Assembly (NCBI RefSeq): GCF_000227135.1
Contig: NC_018231.1
Location: forward strand, 163,316 to 227,315
DNA length: 64,000 bases
From: Leishmania donovani
Taxonomy: Eukaryota; Euglenozoa; Kinetoplastea; Trypanosomatida; Trypanosomatidae
Direction of reading: 5' to 3'
Below the pieces are notes generated by a model. That model was not told where the DNA came from. It did no database searches and saw only the letters and a program-made list of their open reading frames with translations. The position numbers and the translations under genes are program-made. Each line of letters opens with the position of its first letter. Positions within the stretch are counted from its first letter, which is position 1. This document shows positions 11,058-21,455 of the stretch, one piece after another.

Positions 11058-12709
11058 GGCTGCGGAGCTAATGATGTGAAGAAGGTGTGTATGTGCGTGT
11101 GTGTTGAGGGGAGGGGGGAGATAGGAGGCGCTGAAAAGGCACCTGCGTGCGCGGGTTTCTACGTTCGCTCGCTTCGTTCCCCTTCGCTTGTACTCGTCGC
11201 TTGATGTGCGGCTCTTCGCGTCTGCGCGTCCGTGTGCGAGAGCGGAAGAGGGGTGGGCTGCGGGAGAGGGGCGGTGTGTGTGTGTGTGTGTGGCGTGGGA
11301 AGAGGATGAAGGGGGGGGGGGCGGATGAGGTGATGAGACTGCCGATATGTTGTTTGTATGTGTATTTGTGTGTGTGCGTGTTTAGGAGCGCGCAGGGGAG
11401 ACAGAGGCTGAGGTAGATGGAACGTAAGCGGTGCGTCGCGTGAGGGCGAGGAGCAGGTCTGCGCCCACCTGCACAGGCCGCACGGGAGAATATCAGAACA
11501 CAACGAGAACACAACGAACGGAAAGCAAGGAGCTCCCCATAAGGGCAAGCACACCAGACGCGGTGCTCGCATGGCGCGTGTGCGTTGTGGCCGAGAAAAG
11601 GCTGTCGCTGCCAGCACGCCGGCACGCGCCTCCTCTCCGCATCCGCCGCGACTTCCTCCGTACCTTTTTGTTTTCCGTTGGCGAGCGGGGCGCTGACACA
11701 TCCATGCGAATCGCGGAGGCGGATGGTGGCGCGGGAGAGCGACATGTAGGGCTACCATGCATCGGTACTGAATTCGATGTTGTTTCCTCCAGTGCACGCG
11801 TGCCGTGCTGGCGACGCGTTCGCACGCAGCTATCCGGACACGCCCACGCACGCATGCCCAAGCACACATGGAACTGAGCACCAGGGAACGATCAATGAAG
11901 GGAGGACAACGAATCGCGAAGCGGAGAGGAGCCGGAGGGGGAGGGGGCAATAACGCCCATCAGCACCCTTTAAAACTTTTTGTTTCCGTCAACCACCCTC
12001 TCCCTCTCTCTTCTCGCGGGTTTCACGAGTGGGGCGGCATACCGTCAGGCGAACGGTGGAGAGCGCGATGGCGCGCTTGTCTGGGGTGCCTCCATCCCTC
12101 TACACGCGTGGACTCGATCGACAAGATCGTGCCCGTGGAAGTCATGTCAAGGATAGGTGCTGATGCGGAATGCTGACCATGGCGCGGCGGATTCGACTCG
12201 GTTTTTTGTTCTCCGCCTCGCCGTCTGGGCGCCGTGGTCATCCGCGTCGGCGCCGCCGCCGCCCCTCCAATGTCTTCGTCGCTGTCGCTGTGCGGGATGC
12301 TCCCTTCCCTCTTTCTTCGTAAAAGGACTGCCATCGGCAGCAACGGAGAGAGATACAACCGTCCTCGTCTTGGGCCGCGAGGGGCGCCGCATGTGGGGTG
12401 CCCGTCGCCGCCGTCTTGACCACCACCTCCGGACCACTCGTCGTCCTCGCCGCTTCGCCGTCGTTGCCATCCCAAACTGAAAGACGACCCGTCGAGGTAC
12501 TTGCGGATCAGCGCATCCTCCCCTCACACTGCTGCAGTGGTCTGCCGCGACACAGGGGAGGGAAGAACACGTCCACTTACGGCACACCGCTAAGCAGTAT
12601 TTAGGCGAAGAGCAAGAGTGGCAACCCCCGTCTCAAAAGACCGGCTCGTGGGGATGGAGACAAACTTCGCCTTGACCAGCGCGAGCCAGCCAACGGTGCT
12701 CACGGTCGG
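11058..12709 (-). other. Intergenic region upstream of calpain, with a doubtful small ORF
   Basis: It contains TG runs near 11275-11290 and 11350-11380 and little else clear. A frame at 12023-12475 (minus) encodes a stretch with SDSDEDIGG and TSTGTILSIES that looks less repetitive than its surroundings. It has no ATG at its 5' end, and the first internal ATG sits next to, not after, a splice acceptor. It may be the tail of the decayed gene to its right or chance. I do not call it a gene. Confidence 0.4.
11068..11132 (-). promoter_or_regulatory. Predicted trans-splice acceptor of the calpain gene
   Basis: On the minus strand a C/T-rich tract (about 11100-11130) and a CCTTCTTCAC patch are followed by the first AG in CATTAG (AG at 11068-11069). 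This lies about ten bases before the ATG. Confidence 0.5.
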
Positions 12710-13963
12710 AATGATCTAGATAACAACGATCCATCGCATGATGATACGCATCAACGAGCTGCGGGAGATGAGGGGGGTGGGTCCGAGTTGATAGCACACC
12801 GACGTGATTGTGCTGGGGCCGGCCACCCGGAAGCTGCCCTCCCTCGGCACCTTGCAGTAGCAGTCGAACAGCGCCATGAAGTGCGCCACGTCCTCGGCAA
12901 TGTACACGACGGCCTCCATGGCGTCCGCGTCCCAGAGGCTGGCACGGGGATCGCTTACCGGAACAACCCGCGCGGGTTCATGGCAATCATGTACGTGAGG
13001 TCTCTTATTGCAATGGCGGAGCCCATCGCCTTCACCTCATCCATCTTTCCCCCCTCCTCCTCCAAGCCGCCGTGCAGGCGCACCCACCTCGGGTGGCCGA
13101 CGGCCGTCCGCGTAGGCTACTGCCACGACATTGTGCGGTGCGAGGAGGCCCATAGTGAAGATGAACCAGTGGACGACCGCCACTGGAAGCGTGATGAGGA
13201 AGATGGGCTTGGTGAACGACCCCGCGCACGTGAGCTCGATCAAGGGAAGGGGCGTGATGGCGCCGGAGATACCCGTACCCCTCCCCCTCCCCCGTGCCGA
13301 CAATGGGCGGCGGGTAGCGCTGTACAAACAACAAGTCTACCGTCTCGCCGTACGAGGAGGATGTCTCCATGAAGGCGATGCCGATCAGAAAGACGACGAG
13401 TAAGTTGGTGTCGTTGCCGCGGGCAATGTCGCCGACGAAGCTCAAGATGAGCACGCCTATGATGGTGCCGGTGAACCTGAGCGTCATGCAGATGGTGTGC
13501 GACATGCGGAGGGCTGCAAAGGCCTTCATGGAGATGATGAGAGCCCACACAATGCCTTATGCCGAGCGTCAAGCTGAGCGAGTTCGCGCCGGCGATGACC
13601 ATGCTATGCTGAGAGTTGCTGATCAGATCGAGCAACCTCGTAGAGAAGGAAACGCAGTAGACGGAGTGGGGGAAGAGCGTTCTCCGCACCGCCTCGTCGC
13701 GCTGCGCTCGGGCCAAGCGGCGAGACTAGTCGCCATCCGTGGCGCTGGGCGGGTCATCGCGCAGCCGACGGTGTTGGCGATGCCGACGGCAGTTTACCGG
13801 AGAGCGAGCGAGAGCCGACAGGGACCGCGCTGCCGACTAATCAAACGGCACTGCCGCCGCAACAGCCGCCCGTGCGAGCCACCTTGTTTGATCTTCGCTC
13901 ACGTGCTCCATCCCCGCCCTCCGCGCGTACTTCAGCGCCTGCATTGTTTCGCTGTGCTTCATG
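12710..13963 (-). pseudogene. Decayed multi-pass membrane protein, possibly ENT-type nucleoside transporter
   Basis: Six or more minus-strand fragments in shifting frames read as one degenerate polytopic protein. They are: near 13838-13963 (ends AVPFD, stop); 13560-13716 (VYCVSFSTRLLDLI); 13300-13550 (GTIIGVLILSF, LLVVFLIGIAF, RYPPPIVGTG); 13037-13290 (SGAITPLPLIEL, LITLPVAVVHWFIF, then stop); about 12955-13047 (ends GLFR, stop); and 12716-12919 (EAVVYIAEDVAHFM, stop). The pattern of a hydrophobic helix, then YPPPIV and then SGAIT resembles the equilibrative nucleoside transporter motif of PP-x-Y followed by G-x-x-x-SG-x-I. That identification is tentative; other permease families are possible. 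A C-rich homopolymer-like tract around 13270-13290 coincides with one frame change, so some breaks could be sequencing errors, but several in-frame stops argue for real decay. Confidence 0.5.
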
Positions 13964-15194
13964 CCGGTGGCGTTGCATGGCTCGGCGAGGGAGGTGGTGC
14001 CGGTGCGTGCGCGCGTCTCTGTGGGTGTGCGTAAACGGTGAGTAGCGGGTGGGCCAGGCGAGAGAGAATAAGAAGGGTGGTGGTGGTGGTGAGTCCACGC
14101 ACATATGCGGGTGCTTCTCTGCAGAACTGCAGACGTCATTGTCTGCATGATGGCGCACTGATCAAAGGCAGAGAGGTGAGAGAGCGAGAGATGAAGAGGG
14201 TGACGGGACAGTCACCGCCGCCGCCGCACCCGCTTGCCGCTCCAGCAACGGTTTTCAGGCGTTGTCGCTTCATGCTTTTATTAGGCGTTGATAGCCACTT
14301 CTGCCACTTCGCTGTCTCTACCGGCGCGGCGTTCAGGCGGTGCGCCATTGATGCCGGTATACGTTGCTGCCAGAGCAACGCCTTTGTTTTGCCCACTCTC
14401 CCCTCTTCCCTAAGTTGGCGAGTGGCGTTATGCGCCATACATCACAGAGACATTGCGCGCAGAGAATCGCACGCGCGTACTCCTCCTCGGTGCAGGATAC
14501 AATGGCAGGAACTCAACTGACGCCCACTAGGGGAGGCCACTGTTTCTGCTGTCTGTACGGGTGCGCACACATGATGAGGGCCTACGCACCCCCACCGCCC
14601 GCTTTCCCTCTCTCCCTCGCGCCCGCCCGACAAGGGAGACGCGTACGCGGCGCGCCTATCACGACTCCCACTACTGAAACGAACGAAAAACCTCGAAAAA
14701 CATGTAGCCTTGGCACGACATGCGTGCGGCAAGGAAACTAAGAGCGGACAGCAGACGTTCGAGTAGGACCGCCGCCGCCGCCGCTGCTGCTGCTATATGC
14801 ATGTGTGCCTTACTCAGCGGGAGGGAGGAGTGTGTATGTGTGTGTGTGTGTGCGTGCGCCAGGGGTGGTGAGTGGTGCAGAAGGTGGATTGAGGGGAGAT
14901 GGTCAAACCTCGCCGCTGTTTCTCTCTCCGCAGCACGCTAGTAACGCTACAACTGCTGCTGCTGAGGGAGACGGCAACGACAGTTCTTATTCACCTCGGC
15001 TCAGAGACGACTCCCCCCTCTACTCCCTGCCAGAGAGAAGAGGGTCGTCGCGCTCACCCATAATGCAACCCGCTTCGCCGCTGACGTGTACAACAGGCAG
15101 CGACAGCACCACGTCTATTCCTCCTCCGCGCGTACGAGGCGCTTCGGTTCACCACTGGACTCCCGAGGCTGTTGCGCTTCCTTTTCTCGTTCTC
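13964..15194 (-). other. Intergenic region downstream of adenylosuccinate lyase
   Basis: This should be the 3' UTR of the adenylosuccinate lyase gene. A small perfect hairpin (stem CGTTGCT/AGCAACG, loop GCCAG) lies at about 14365-14383, and a TG run lies near 14835-14855. I see no convincing gene. Confidence 0.5.
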
Positions 15195-16634
15195 TCAGGG
15201 ATGCGCCGTGTAGCCCACGTACGTGAAAGGCGTGATGGCGAGCAGCTCCTGCCGCACCTCCTCTGTGATGCCCTCGAGCTGCTGGACGAAGCGGTGCACC
15301 GTCTCCTCCGTAACATGCGCGTTGCCGCGCGTCAGGTCCTTGAGTGCCTCGTACGGCTTCGGGTAGCCCTCCCGGCGCAGCACGGTCTGGATGCCCTCCG
15401 CGACCACAGCCCAGTTGCCCTCTAGGTCCGAGGCGATGACGTCCTTGTTGAGAAGGAGCTTGTCGATGCCGCGGCGCAGGGAGGCAAACGCGATGAGGGC
15501 GTGGCTAAGCGGAACTCCGAGGTTGCGCAGCACCGTGCTGTCTGTGAGGTCGCGCTGCAGACGGGAGATGGGCAACTTCGCTGAAAGGAAGCCGAGGACG
15601 GCGTTGCTCATGCCCAGGTTGCCCTCAGCGTTCTCGAAGTCGATCGGGTTCACCTTATGCGGCATCGCGCTGCTGCCGACCTCGCCCGCCCTCACCTTCT
15701 GATCAAAGTAGCCGAGTGAGATGTACTGCCACACGTCCTTGGCCAGGTCCATCAAGATCGTGTGCAGCCGCGCGCACGCATCGCAGATGGCGGCGAGATT
15801 GTCGTAGTGCTCGATCTGAGTTGTGTAGCGCTGACGGCGGAGGCCAAGGTACTTGCTCAGGAAGAGCTCCCCAAAGTCCAGCCAGTTCACGCCAGGGTAC
15901 GCACAGAGGTGCGCGTTGAAGTTGCCGGTAGCGCCGCCGAACTTGCCTGTGTTTGGGATGCTCAGCAGCATCGTCCGCTGCTCTTCCAGCCGCTCAATCC
16001 ATACCATGAACTCTTTCGCCAGGTTCGTCGGGCTCGCCGGTTGGCCGTGCGTCCGCGCCAGCATCGGGACATCCCATTCAGGCAGCTTGCTCTTGAGAAG
16101 CGCGATCAGCTGATCCAGCGTTGGAATGTAGTGGTGGTGCAGAGCGTCGCGCAGGAGCATCGGAATCGAGGTGTTGTTGATGTCCTGCGACGTTAGCCCA
16201 AAGTGGATGAACTCCTTTTCGGCCTCGAGGCCGCAGGCGGACATCTTGTCCTTCAGGTAGTACTCGACGGCCTTGATGTCGTGGTTCGTGACCGCCTCAA
16301 TGCCCTTTATTATTTTTGCATCGTCGACTGCGAAGTTCTCGAAAGTGGTCGCCCGCAGCTCCCCCAGCTGCGCATCGGTGACGCCGCGAAGCTGCGTGAT
16401 CGCCGGCACCTCCTTGCACAGCGCTTCGAAGTACAGCACCTCCACCTGCACGCGATACTTGAATAACGCGTACTCGGAGAAGTAGGCGCGCAGCGGGGTC
16501 GTGTCACGCTTGTAGCGACCATCGAGGGGAGAGAGCGAGTAGAGGGGGCTGTCTTGACTGATCTCCGCAGGGGCTTTGTGTGCCGTCGTGGTCACGGCCG
16601 GCGCCGCCGCCTCTTCTGCCGAAGGCAGTGACAT
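15195..16634 (-). CDS. ADSL: Adenylosuccinate lyase (bacterial PurB type)
   Basis: Predicted 479-residue enzyme that removes fumarate from adenylosuccinate to give AMP, and from SAICAR where that pathway exists. Leishmania lacks de novo purine synthesis, so the salvage step from IMP to AMP is the likely role. The sequence shows SPLDGRY near the N-terminus, TNHDIKAVEYYLK, RTHGQPASP (His near 196) and the fumarase/aspartase-superfamily signature GSSAMPHKVNP (about 317-327), then DLTDSTVLRNLG. The length and these stretches match the E. coli PurB type much more closely than the animal ADSL type. No C-terminal SKL-like glycosomal signal is present (it ends AHP). The open frame runs on upstream into a SIDER2 element, so the start is the ATG at 16632-16634. 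This lies about 45 bases after a strong splice acceptor. Confidence 0.97.
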   Translation of the reverse strand: MSLPSAEEAAAPAVTTTAHKAPAEISQDSPLYSLSPLDGRYKRDTTPLRAYFSEYALFKYRVQVEVLYFEALCKEVPAITQLRGVTDAQLGELRATTFENFAVDDAKIIKGIEAVTNHDIKAVEYYLKDKMSACGLEAEKEFIHFGLTSQDINNTSIPMLLRDALHHHYIPTLDQLIALLKSKLPEWDVPMLARTHGQPASPTNLAKEFMVWIERLEEQRTMLLSIPNTGKFGGATGNFNAHLCAYPGVNWLDFGELFLSKYLGLRRQRYTTQIEHYDNLAAICDACARLHTILMDLAKDVWQYISLGYFDQKVRAGEVGSSAMPHKVNPIDFENAEGNLGMSNAVLGFLSAKLPISRLQRDLTDSTVLRNLGVPLSHALIAFASLRRGIDKLLLNKDVIASDLEGNWAVVAEGIQTVLRREGYPKPYEALKDLTRGNAHVTEETVHRFVQQLEGITEEVRQELLAITPFTYVGYTAHP

Positions 16635-16678
16635 TGTTCTGCGTGCTCGACTATTCCAAAAAAACAAAAAAATTGATC

Positions 16679-16732
16679 CTGCACGGAGCAGGAAAGAGAA
16701 GGAAGGAGGAGGGAGAGAGGGCGAGGAGATGA
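16679..16732 (-). promoter_or_regulatory. Predicted trans-splice acceptor of adenylosuccinate lyase
   Basis: A long C/T tract on the minus strand (about 16690-16732) ends in GTGCAG with AG at 16679-16680. It is the clearest acceptor in the window and gives a 5' UTR of about 45 bases ending at the ATG. Confidence 0.7.
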
Positions 16733-16907
16733 TGATGATGCTTGCGTGAGTACACGCATGAGCTCTGCAAGGGAGAGCGCGGGACGGGAGGGTGCTTAAT
16801 GGGCTGCGGAACAAGCAGTAGGAATCCTTACATCCATCCACGTGCTCACAAAGCCGTGTGGCTCCTCCCTCCCAACGGCGATTACGGTGCCTTAGGGGTC
16901 TTTCCGC

Positions 16908-17277
16908 GTATGACGGCCGTGCGCCGACTCGGTCGGCTGAGCGCGCGGCCCCCCTGCCCCTCACACTCTGCCCTCCCACCCCTCCGCCTCGCAGGTCGCC
17001 TCGGGGCCACCCACCGATGGACAGCGGGGGCCCGAGGGAGACACACACGACCCGCGCGGGCGCCCTGCCCAGCACATGGGTGGCACAGACGCGCGCACTG
17101 TCGCGGCAAGCGTTAGCGCAGCGCCATCTAGGACTTGACCCTGCCGTGGTGAAGGGTGATGCGGCAATGGGGGAATGGTGGCAGGGATGGGGGGGAGGGG
17201 CTCTGCCCGGCTTCCTCCCACGCACTCACGGAGTGGGGGGGTGGGGGCGCACCGGAACTTGGAATAGCACGCGCTGA
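16908..17277 (-). mobile_element. SIDER2-type degenerate retroposon, copy 1
   Basis: A block of about 200 bases (16911-17107) is nearly identical to 49611-49807; by eye I count two mismatches. Weaker similarity continues to a shared end (plus-strand ACCGGA...GGAATA.CAC...CTGAG). The sequence, length class and position in the 3' flank of a minus-strand gene fit the SIDER2 elements known from Leishmania 3' UTRs. SIDER2 elements are extinct truncated retroposons, and some destabilise the mRNAs that carry them. Both copies have the same orientation relative to transcription. Confidence 0.75.
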
Positions 17278-17453
17278 GAAGGGTGTTCTCCCCTCGGCGG
17301 CAGAGCAGAAAGGCGGTGGGTGACAGAAGAGAGGCGCAGCGTATCTGGGTGGAAAGGATCGCGTGCTCGAGAAAGCGAGGGAGGGGAGGCGCGGGAGCCA
17401 CACGCGGAAAGGCGCGTGCGAAGCCTTCTCCCACCTGCCTTCACGACGCTCTG

Positions 17454-20228
17454 TCACTCAATGTATAGACCGTCCGTGCCCTCGACAAAGACATCTGCAG
17501 GCCGCACGCTCGCGCGCCACAGGAGCCCGTCGCGAGCTTGGTCGCAGAAGTCTGGCGGCTCACAGTGCGGGGTGGTGGAACCCTGCAGGAGGCTCTCTCG
17601 CGGGCGTGAAAGCAGCGTGCGCACCACCGTCGCATCAACGCCGCTCCAGTGCACGAGGGGGCCTCTATTGTCGTCGTCGTCGTTGCCCCTGCCGTCCTCC
17701 TCGTCATATTGCTGATGCCGTTGTGCAGGAGACGGCCTGGCAAACGAGGCGCGGCGCCGCAGTAGCAACGGGAGAACCCGCTTGTGTGCCGATGAAGCCG
17801 TCGGCGGCACCTGCACGGCCAACGCGCCAGCTTCGGATGGCGCCATCTGGCAACGCCGTACCCGCGCCCACCATGACTCCTGCCGGCTCAGCAGCGTCCG
17901 CACGTACGAGGCCAAGGTCACCGTGGCCGTCGCCGCCGGGGAGTGGACGGTGACCGTCACCGACTTGGTAGTCGGAGTCGTCGTCTCTTGCCGTGAGACT
18001 GCCTTTCGATCACGCTCCGCGCCGCTGGATGGTGTGGCGAGGGCGTCTAGCGCGGACCACAGCCGCAGCGACGGCAGCGTCGACGCCGCACTCTTGTTCA
18101 CGCGCTGCGCGACAGTAGTGGAGGGCACGATGTTGCATGCGAGCTGCAGCCCGCCTGCGCGCCCGACATCAGTCGATGCACGGCGCGTACCGTACAGCGC
18201 ATCGGAGGACAGTGGTGTCACCCATTGGTAGCCGTTTTCCACGGAGAGAGATCGAATTTCGCGAAGTGGGTACGCGCGGGTGCCGGGGTGCACGGTGGCG
18301 GGCCAGCTGTGCCCCGTCGCCACGCTCAGCAACAGCCCCCATGTGATGGGGTAGGCATAAAGCCGCCGACCATCCGGCTCGACGCACCAGGGCTGGAAGG
18401 TGGTGTTGAAGGACCAGAAACACAAACCATCCTCGCGGAGGCGGTGGGCGACGTTGAGCGTGCACGAGGTCGTCGCGGTGGTCGAGCTCGTGATCTGCGG
18501 GTGAGACGTGTTGAGATGAACTTCCTCTGCAAGAAGGTGCGGAATGGTGGGCGTGGGCACGGGCGAGGCGGCGAAAAACTGCCGGAACACGTTCGCCAGC
18601 ACCGGCGCGGCGCTATTGTGCATGCGGATGGCGCCCACCACGTACCAGTCTACCTGAAGCAAGGGCGGAGGCGGCGTGGACGCGGGGTTTGCCGGCGGCG
18701 CCACCGCACACCACAAGCGCGCCAGCGTGTCCTTCAGCACCATGACGGCAGCTGTACAGGAGGCCGTGTCGTCGCTGTCTTCATGGCTTCCTCGAACGCT
18801 GGCGGCGGTCACGCACGTCGCGTAGTGTTGGTGCACCGCGTGAAGGACGGCGGGCACGGCGCTTTCCCACACGAGCTGGCGCAGCATCTCCGCGACACCC
18901 TCCTCACGGTCGAGGTGAGCCATGGCAGCAGAAGCGGTGCGTCCACACGCACTCAAAAAACGACTCGCGCCTGCGACGGTGCCCGTTGCTTGCGGAGAGA
19001 CATCAACAACAGCTGTCGCAGCTGCAGCAGAGCGGGCTATCAGCGACTGCCACCCTTCATGCAGTGCCACTCGACACGCGACCAACGCGCACGACGTTGC
19101 GTCGGGGCTGAAAAGCAGCGGTGCCTCGCTGAGAGCTGCTGTGTCCGGTGCTGCAGGTTGCAGCGTGCGTTCCTCGGCTACGCAGCAGTTCCTGGTCTCC
19201 GTCATGGACGCCGGTTGGAGGCCTGTAGAGAACCATGTAGCCGCGGCGGCACCGTCAGATGAGGAGACGGTGGTGGTGACGACCACGGCGGCCTCGCCTT
19301 GTAACACCACCTGCACCATCTCCTGCACCGACGACGGCGACGGGGGCGCAGACTTGTCACTCGCGGCCACCAATTCTGCCCTCCCGATCGACTCTGGCGT
19401 GAGCGACACGTTCACCATCCGGCGCGCGTTGTCCAAGGCCGGGTTGTGCAGCACGGCGGATGTGTTGCGATGAAGCTGCGGCGGGAACCGAGCAAGGCTG
19501 TCATACGGTAACGGCGCCGGCTGCATCCGGCAGTCCTTCGCGCTGTGCACAGCGGCTTGCTCGTGCGTTGTTGCGTGTGAGGCTGTGCTGACAGACGCGT
19601 TCTTGTACAGGAGAGACGTAGGTGGCATGCCAGGTGTGCAGTGGGCATTGCTGAGGGAAAGCGAGTCGTCAGCACAGGGCTCGTCGCGTGCCGCATCCAC
19701 CCCCTCGCTCGCGGGTGATGGTGAGCAGCCACATGCATGGGTGCGTCCTCGGTGAAGGTGCACGTACGCTCGAGGCGTGTGCAGAAACAGCGACGGGAAC
19801 GGGTACGGCCGTTCCACTGTCGGCGCGCCACCGCTGATACCGACGTTCACTTGATTGCGCTTGCCATTTTCCGTCGACCTCATGGCGGTCGTGGCCGTGT
19901 CGCACACGCGCGTCAACGCGTAGCGCATGAGCACCGCCTCGACGACGCCCACCACCGCATCGAGGAAGAGGGTGTCGATGCCCGCACTGCTTTCGCTCTC
20001 TGTGTGGACGGTGCTGCTGCTCGCAGAGGCCGTTGTCTTGCAAGACACCTGCCGCCCTTCGGAGAGCTCGCACAGAGCACGCGCCTCCTCCGCGGAGACG
20101 TTGGAGAAGGGCATGATGGCAGGCTTGCACGCATACACAGAGTGTGAAGGATCGAGCTTGAGATGAGGGGTGCGGGGGGGGGGACGCAACGTCGATAATG
20201 GCGATGTTGGAGTACGCGCGGCGTGCAT
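17454..20228 (-). CDS. Uncharacterised protein, trypanosomatid-type
   Basis: Predicted 924-residue protein that I do not recognise. It is Ala, Ser, Thr and Val rich, with less repetitive stretches such as FLDAVVGVVEAVLMRYAL near the N-terminus, LTPESIGRAELV, and a Trp/Tyr-rich segment (CFWSFNTTFQPWCVEPDG, RLYAYPITWGLLL) around residues 600-680. It ends in a non-repetitive tail (PPDFCDQARDGLLW). No signal peptide or clear transmembrane helix is obvious. Three in-frame ATGs compete (20264, 20228, 20114). The first AG after the upstream pyrimidine tract falls just inside the 20264 ATG, so 20228 is the first start left on the predicted mRNA; the start at 20114 (MPFSNVSAEEA) is also attractive. 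A SIDER2 copy lies in its 3' flank. Confidence 0.8.
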   Translation of the reverse strand: MHAARTPTSPLSTLRPPPRTPHLKLDPSHSVYACKPAIMPFSNVSAEEARALCELSEGRQVSCKTTASASSSTVHTESESSAGIDTLFLDAVVGVVEAVLMRYALTRVCDTATTAMRSTENGKRNQVNVGISGGAPTVERPYPFPSLFLHTPRAYVHLHRGRTHACGCSPSPASEGVDAARDEPCADDSLSLSNAHCTPGMPPTSLLYKNASVSTASHATTHEQAAVHSAKDCRMQPAPLPYDSLARFPPQLHRNTSAVLHNPALDNARRMVNVSLTPESIGRAELVAASDKSAPPSPSSVQEMVQVVLQGEAAVVVTTTVSSSDGAAAATWFSTGLQPASMTETRNCCVAEERTLQPAAPDTAALSEAPLLFSPDATSCALVACRVALHEGWQSLIARSAAAATAVVDVSPQATGTVAGASRFLSACGRTASAAMAHLDREEGVAEMLRQLVWESAVPAVLHAVHQHYATCVTAASVRGSHEDSDDTASCTAAVMVLKDTLARLWCAVAPPANPASTPPPPLLQVDWYVVGAIRMHNSAAPVLANVFRQFFAASPVPTPTIPHLLAEEVHLNTSHPQITSSTTATTSCTLNVAHRLREDGLCFWSFNTTFQPWCVEPDGRRLYAYPITWGLLLSVATGHSWPATVHPGTRAYPLREIRSLSVENGYQWVTPLSSDALYGTRRASTDVGRAGGLQLACNIVPSTTVAQRVNKSAASTLPSLRLWSALDALATPSSGAERDRKAVSRQETTTPTTKSVTVTVHSPAATATVTLASYVRTLLSRQESWWARVRRCQMAPSEAGALAVQVPPTASSAHKRVLPLLLRRRASFARPSPAQRHQQYDEEDGRGNDDDDNRGPLVHWSGVDATVVRTLLSRPRESLLQGSTTPHCEPPDFCDQARDGLLWRASVRPADVFVEGTDGLYIE

Positions 20229-21455
20229 GTCCCGGCGAGAGCCCTTTCCACGGATGCTCGACATGGAAGAGCGTCACCATGACGGGTTGCAGAAGTAGCA
20301 GAAAGGAGAGAGAAGGGTGTAGCAGTGCGCATCCATGCTGAGTGAGAGGTGAGGGATGGTGGTGAAAGGGCGGCAGGTAAACGGAGCCGTTTCGCAAACA
20401 CACACACACACCAGCTCCTCAAGCAGCTGCTGAGCCTCGATGCGGCTGAAGTATCGGTCGGGCAACCTCCCACCGCACCCCATCGCAGCATCAAAATGGA
20501 AAGAAGAGGCGGGTGGGTGGGTGGGTGGGGGGGGGAAGTTGGAGGTGATGATGGGGTTCTACGCGTTGGGCACACACACACACACACACATACATACACA
20601 GAGAAAGAGAAGGATGGACGTGTGCGTTTACGCGCGTCCCGCCTTTCTTCCTTCCTTCGCCCAACTTCCATGTCGGCCGTCATGAACGATCATCTCCTCT
20701 TCCTCCTCCCCCTCCCTTTCCATCCGCATCATCATCCTCGTTAGCATCGGGTCGCCAATGCAGCGGCGGGATGCTCTCGCGTCTGGTGTTGTTTCTTTTC
20801 ATGGCGGTGTACCGTTGAAAGAAGAAACGAGGAAACCAAAAAAAAAAACAAAGAAAACGTGTAAGAGAGAAGCCCCCACACACGCACGCGCAGGCATCGA
20901 TACGCGTGTACGCGGAGGGTGGTGGGACGAAAAGCACTCCAGTATGCATGCATGTATGCACACTATCCAGCGAACTCTCCATCACGCTCTCGTATGCGTG
21001 CCGTGTGCCCGAGAGACACACACCCACGCCACACCGTCGCTGCCCGAAATGCACCAACGAACAGCAGCCAGACTTCGCGGCGGTCCGATGGACTTGACTG
21101 ATGGAGACGGCGAAGGGGAGGGGCGGAAGAAGGAGCGCAGGCGACCCGCTCAGAGATGAGGCAACGATACGAGTGGAGGTGAGGTGGAGAGAATGGGCAG
21201 CACACGCGCGGCAGCGGGCCAATGTAGGGTATGCGCCTGCGAGAGCTGAGCTCACCGACATCGGCATATTCTACATGCAGACAGCCACATGAACGTGTGC
21301 TGTGCCTCGACTACCTCATCGCCCAAACTCCCTTCCCCCTTCCCCCACCTGGCACCGTCTACTCGTCCAAAAGACACGGTGCCCAAGCACATGCAGAGTA
21401 CCACTGTCCTCTTCCTTCCCCCGACCACGTATTCTCTCATCATTGTAATGACCGC
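20229..21455 (-). other. Intergenic region between L11 and the 924-residue protein
   Basis: This holds the L11 3' UTR and the next gene's 5' UTR. It contains a G run and GGGT repeats near 20510-20540, CA runs near 20398-20412 and 20570-20598, and a short A run at 20840-20850. I see no gene. Confidence 0.5.
20257..20315 (-). promoter_or_regulatory. Predicted trans-splice acceptor of the 924-residue protein gene
   Basis: A C/T tract (about 20290-20315, minus strand) is followed by no AG until GTCGAG, with AG at 20257-20258. Use of this site would remove the ATG at 20264. Confidence 0.4.

Larger units (their letters stand above)
16635..17453 (-). other. Intergenic region with SIDER2 and ADSL 5' signals
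   Basis: This region is the 3' UTR of the 924-residue protein gene followed by the ADSL 5' UTR. Most of it is occupied by the SIDER2 copy annotated separately; the rest is a polypurine-rich stretch (plus strand) that forms the ADSL pyrimidine tract. Confidence 0.6.

Noticed and set aside
12023..12475. Minus-strand open frame with an acidic SDSDED segment
   Set aside because: It has no ATG at its start, the internal ATG lies next to rather than after an AG, and no family resemblance is seen; mentioned only as part of the intergenic region.
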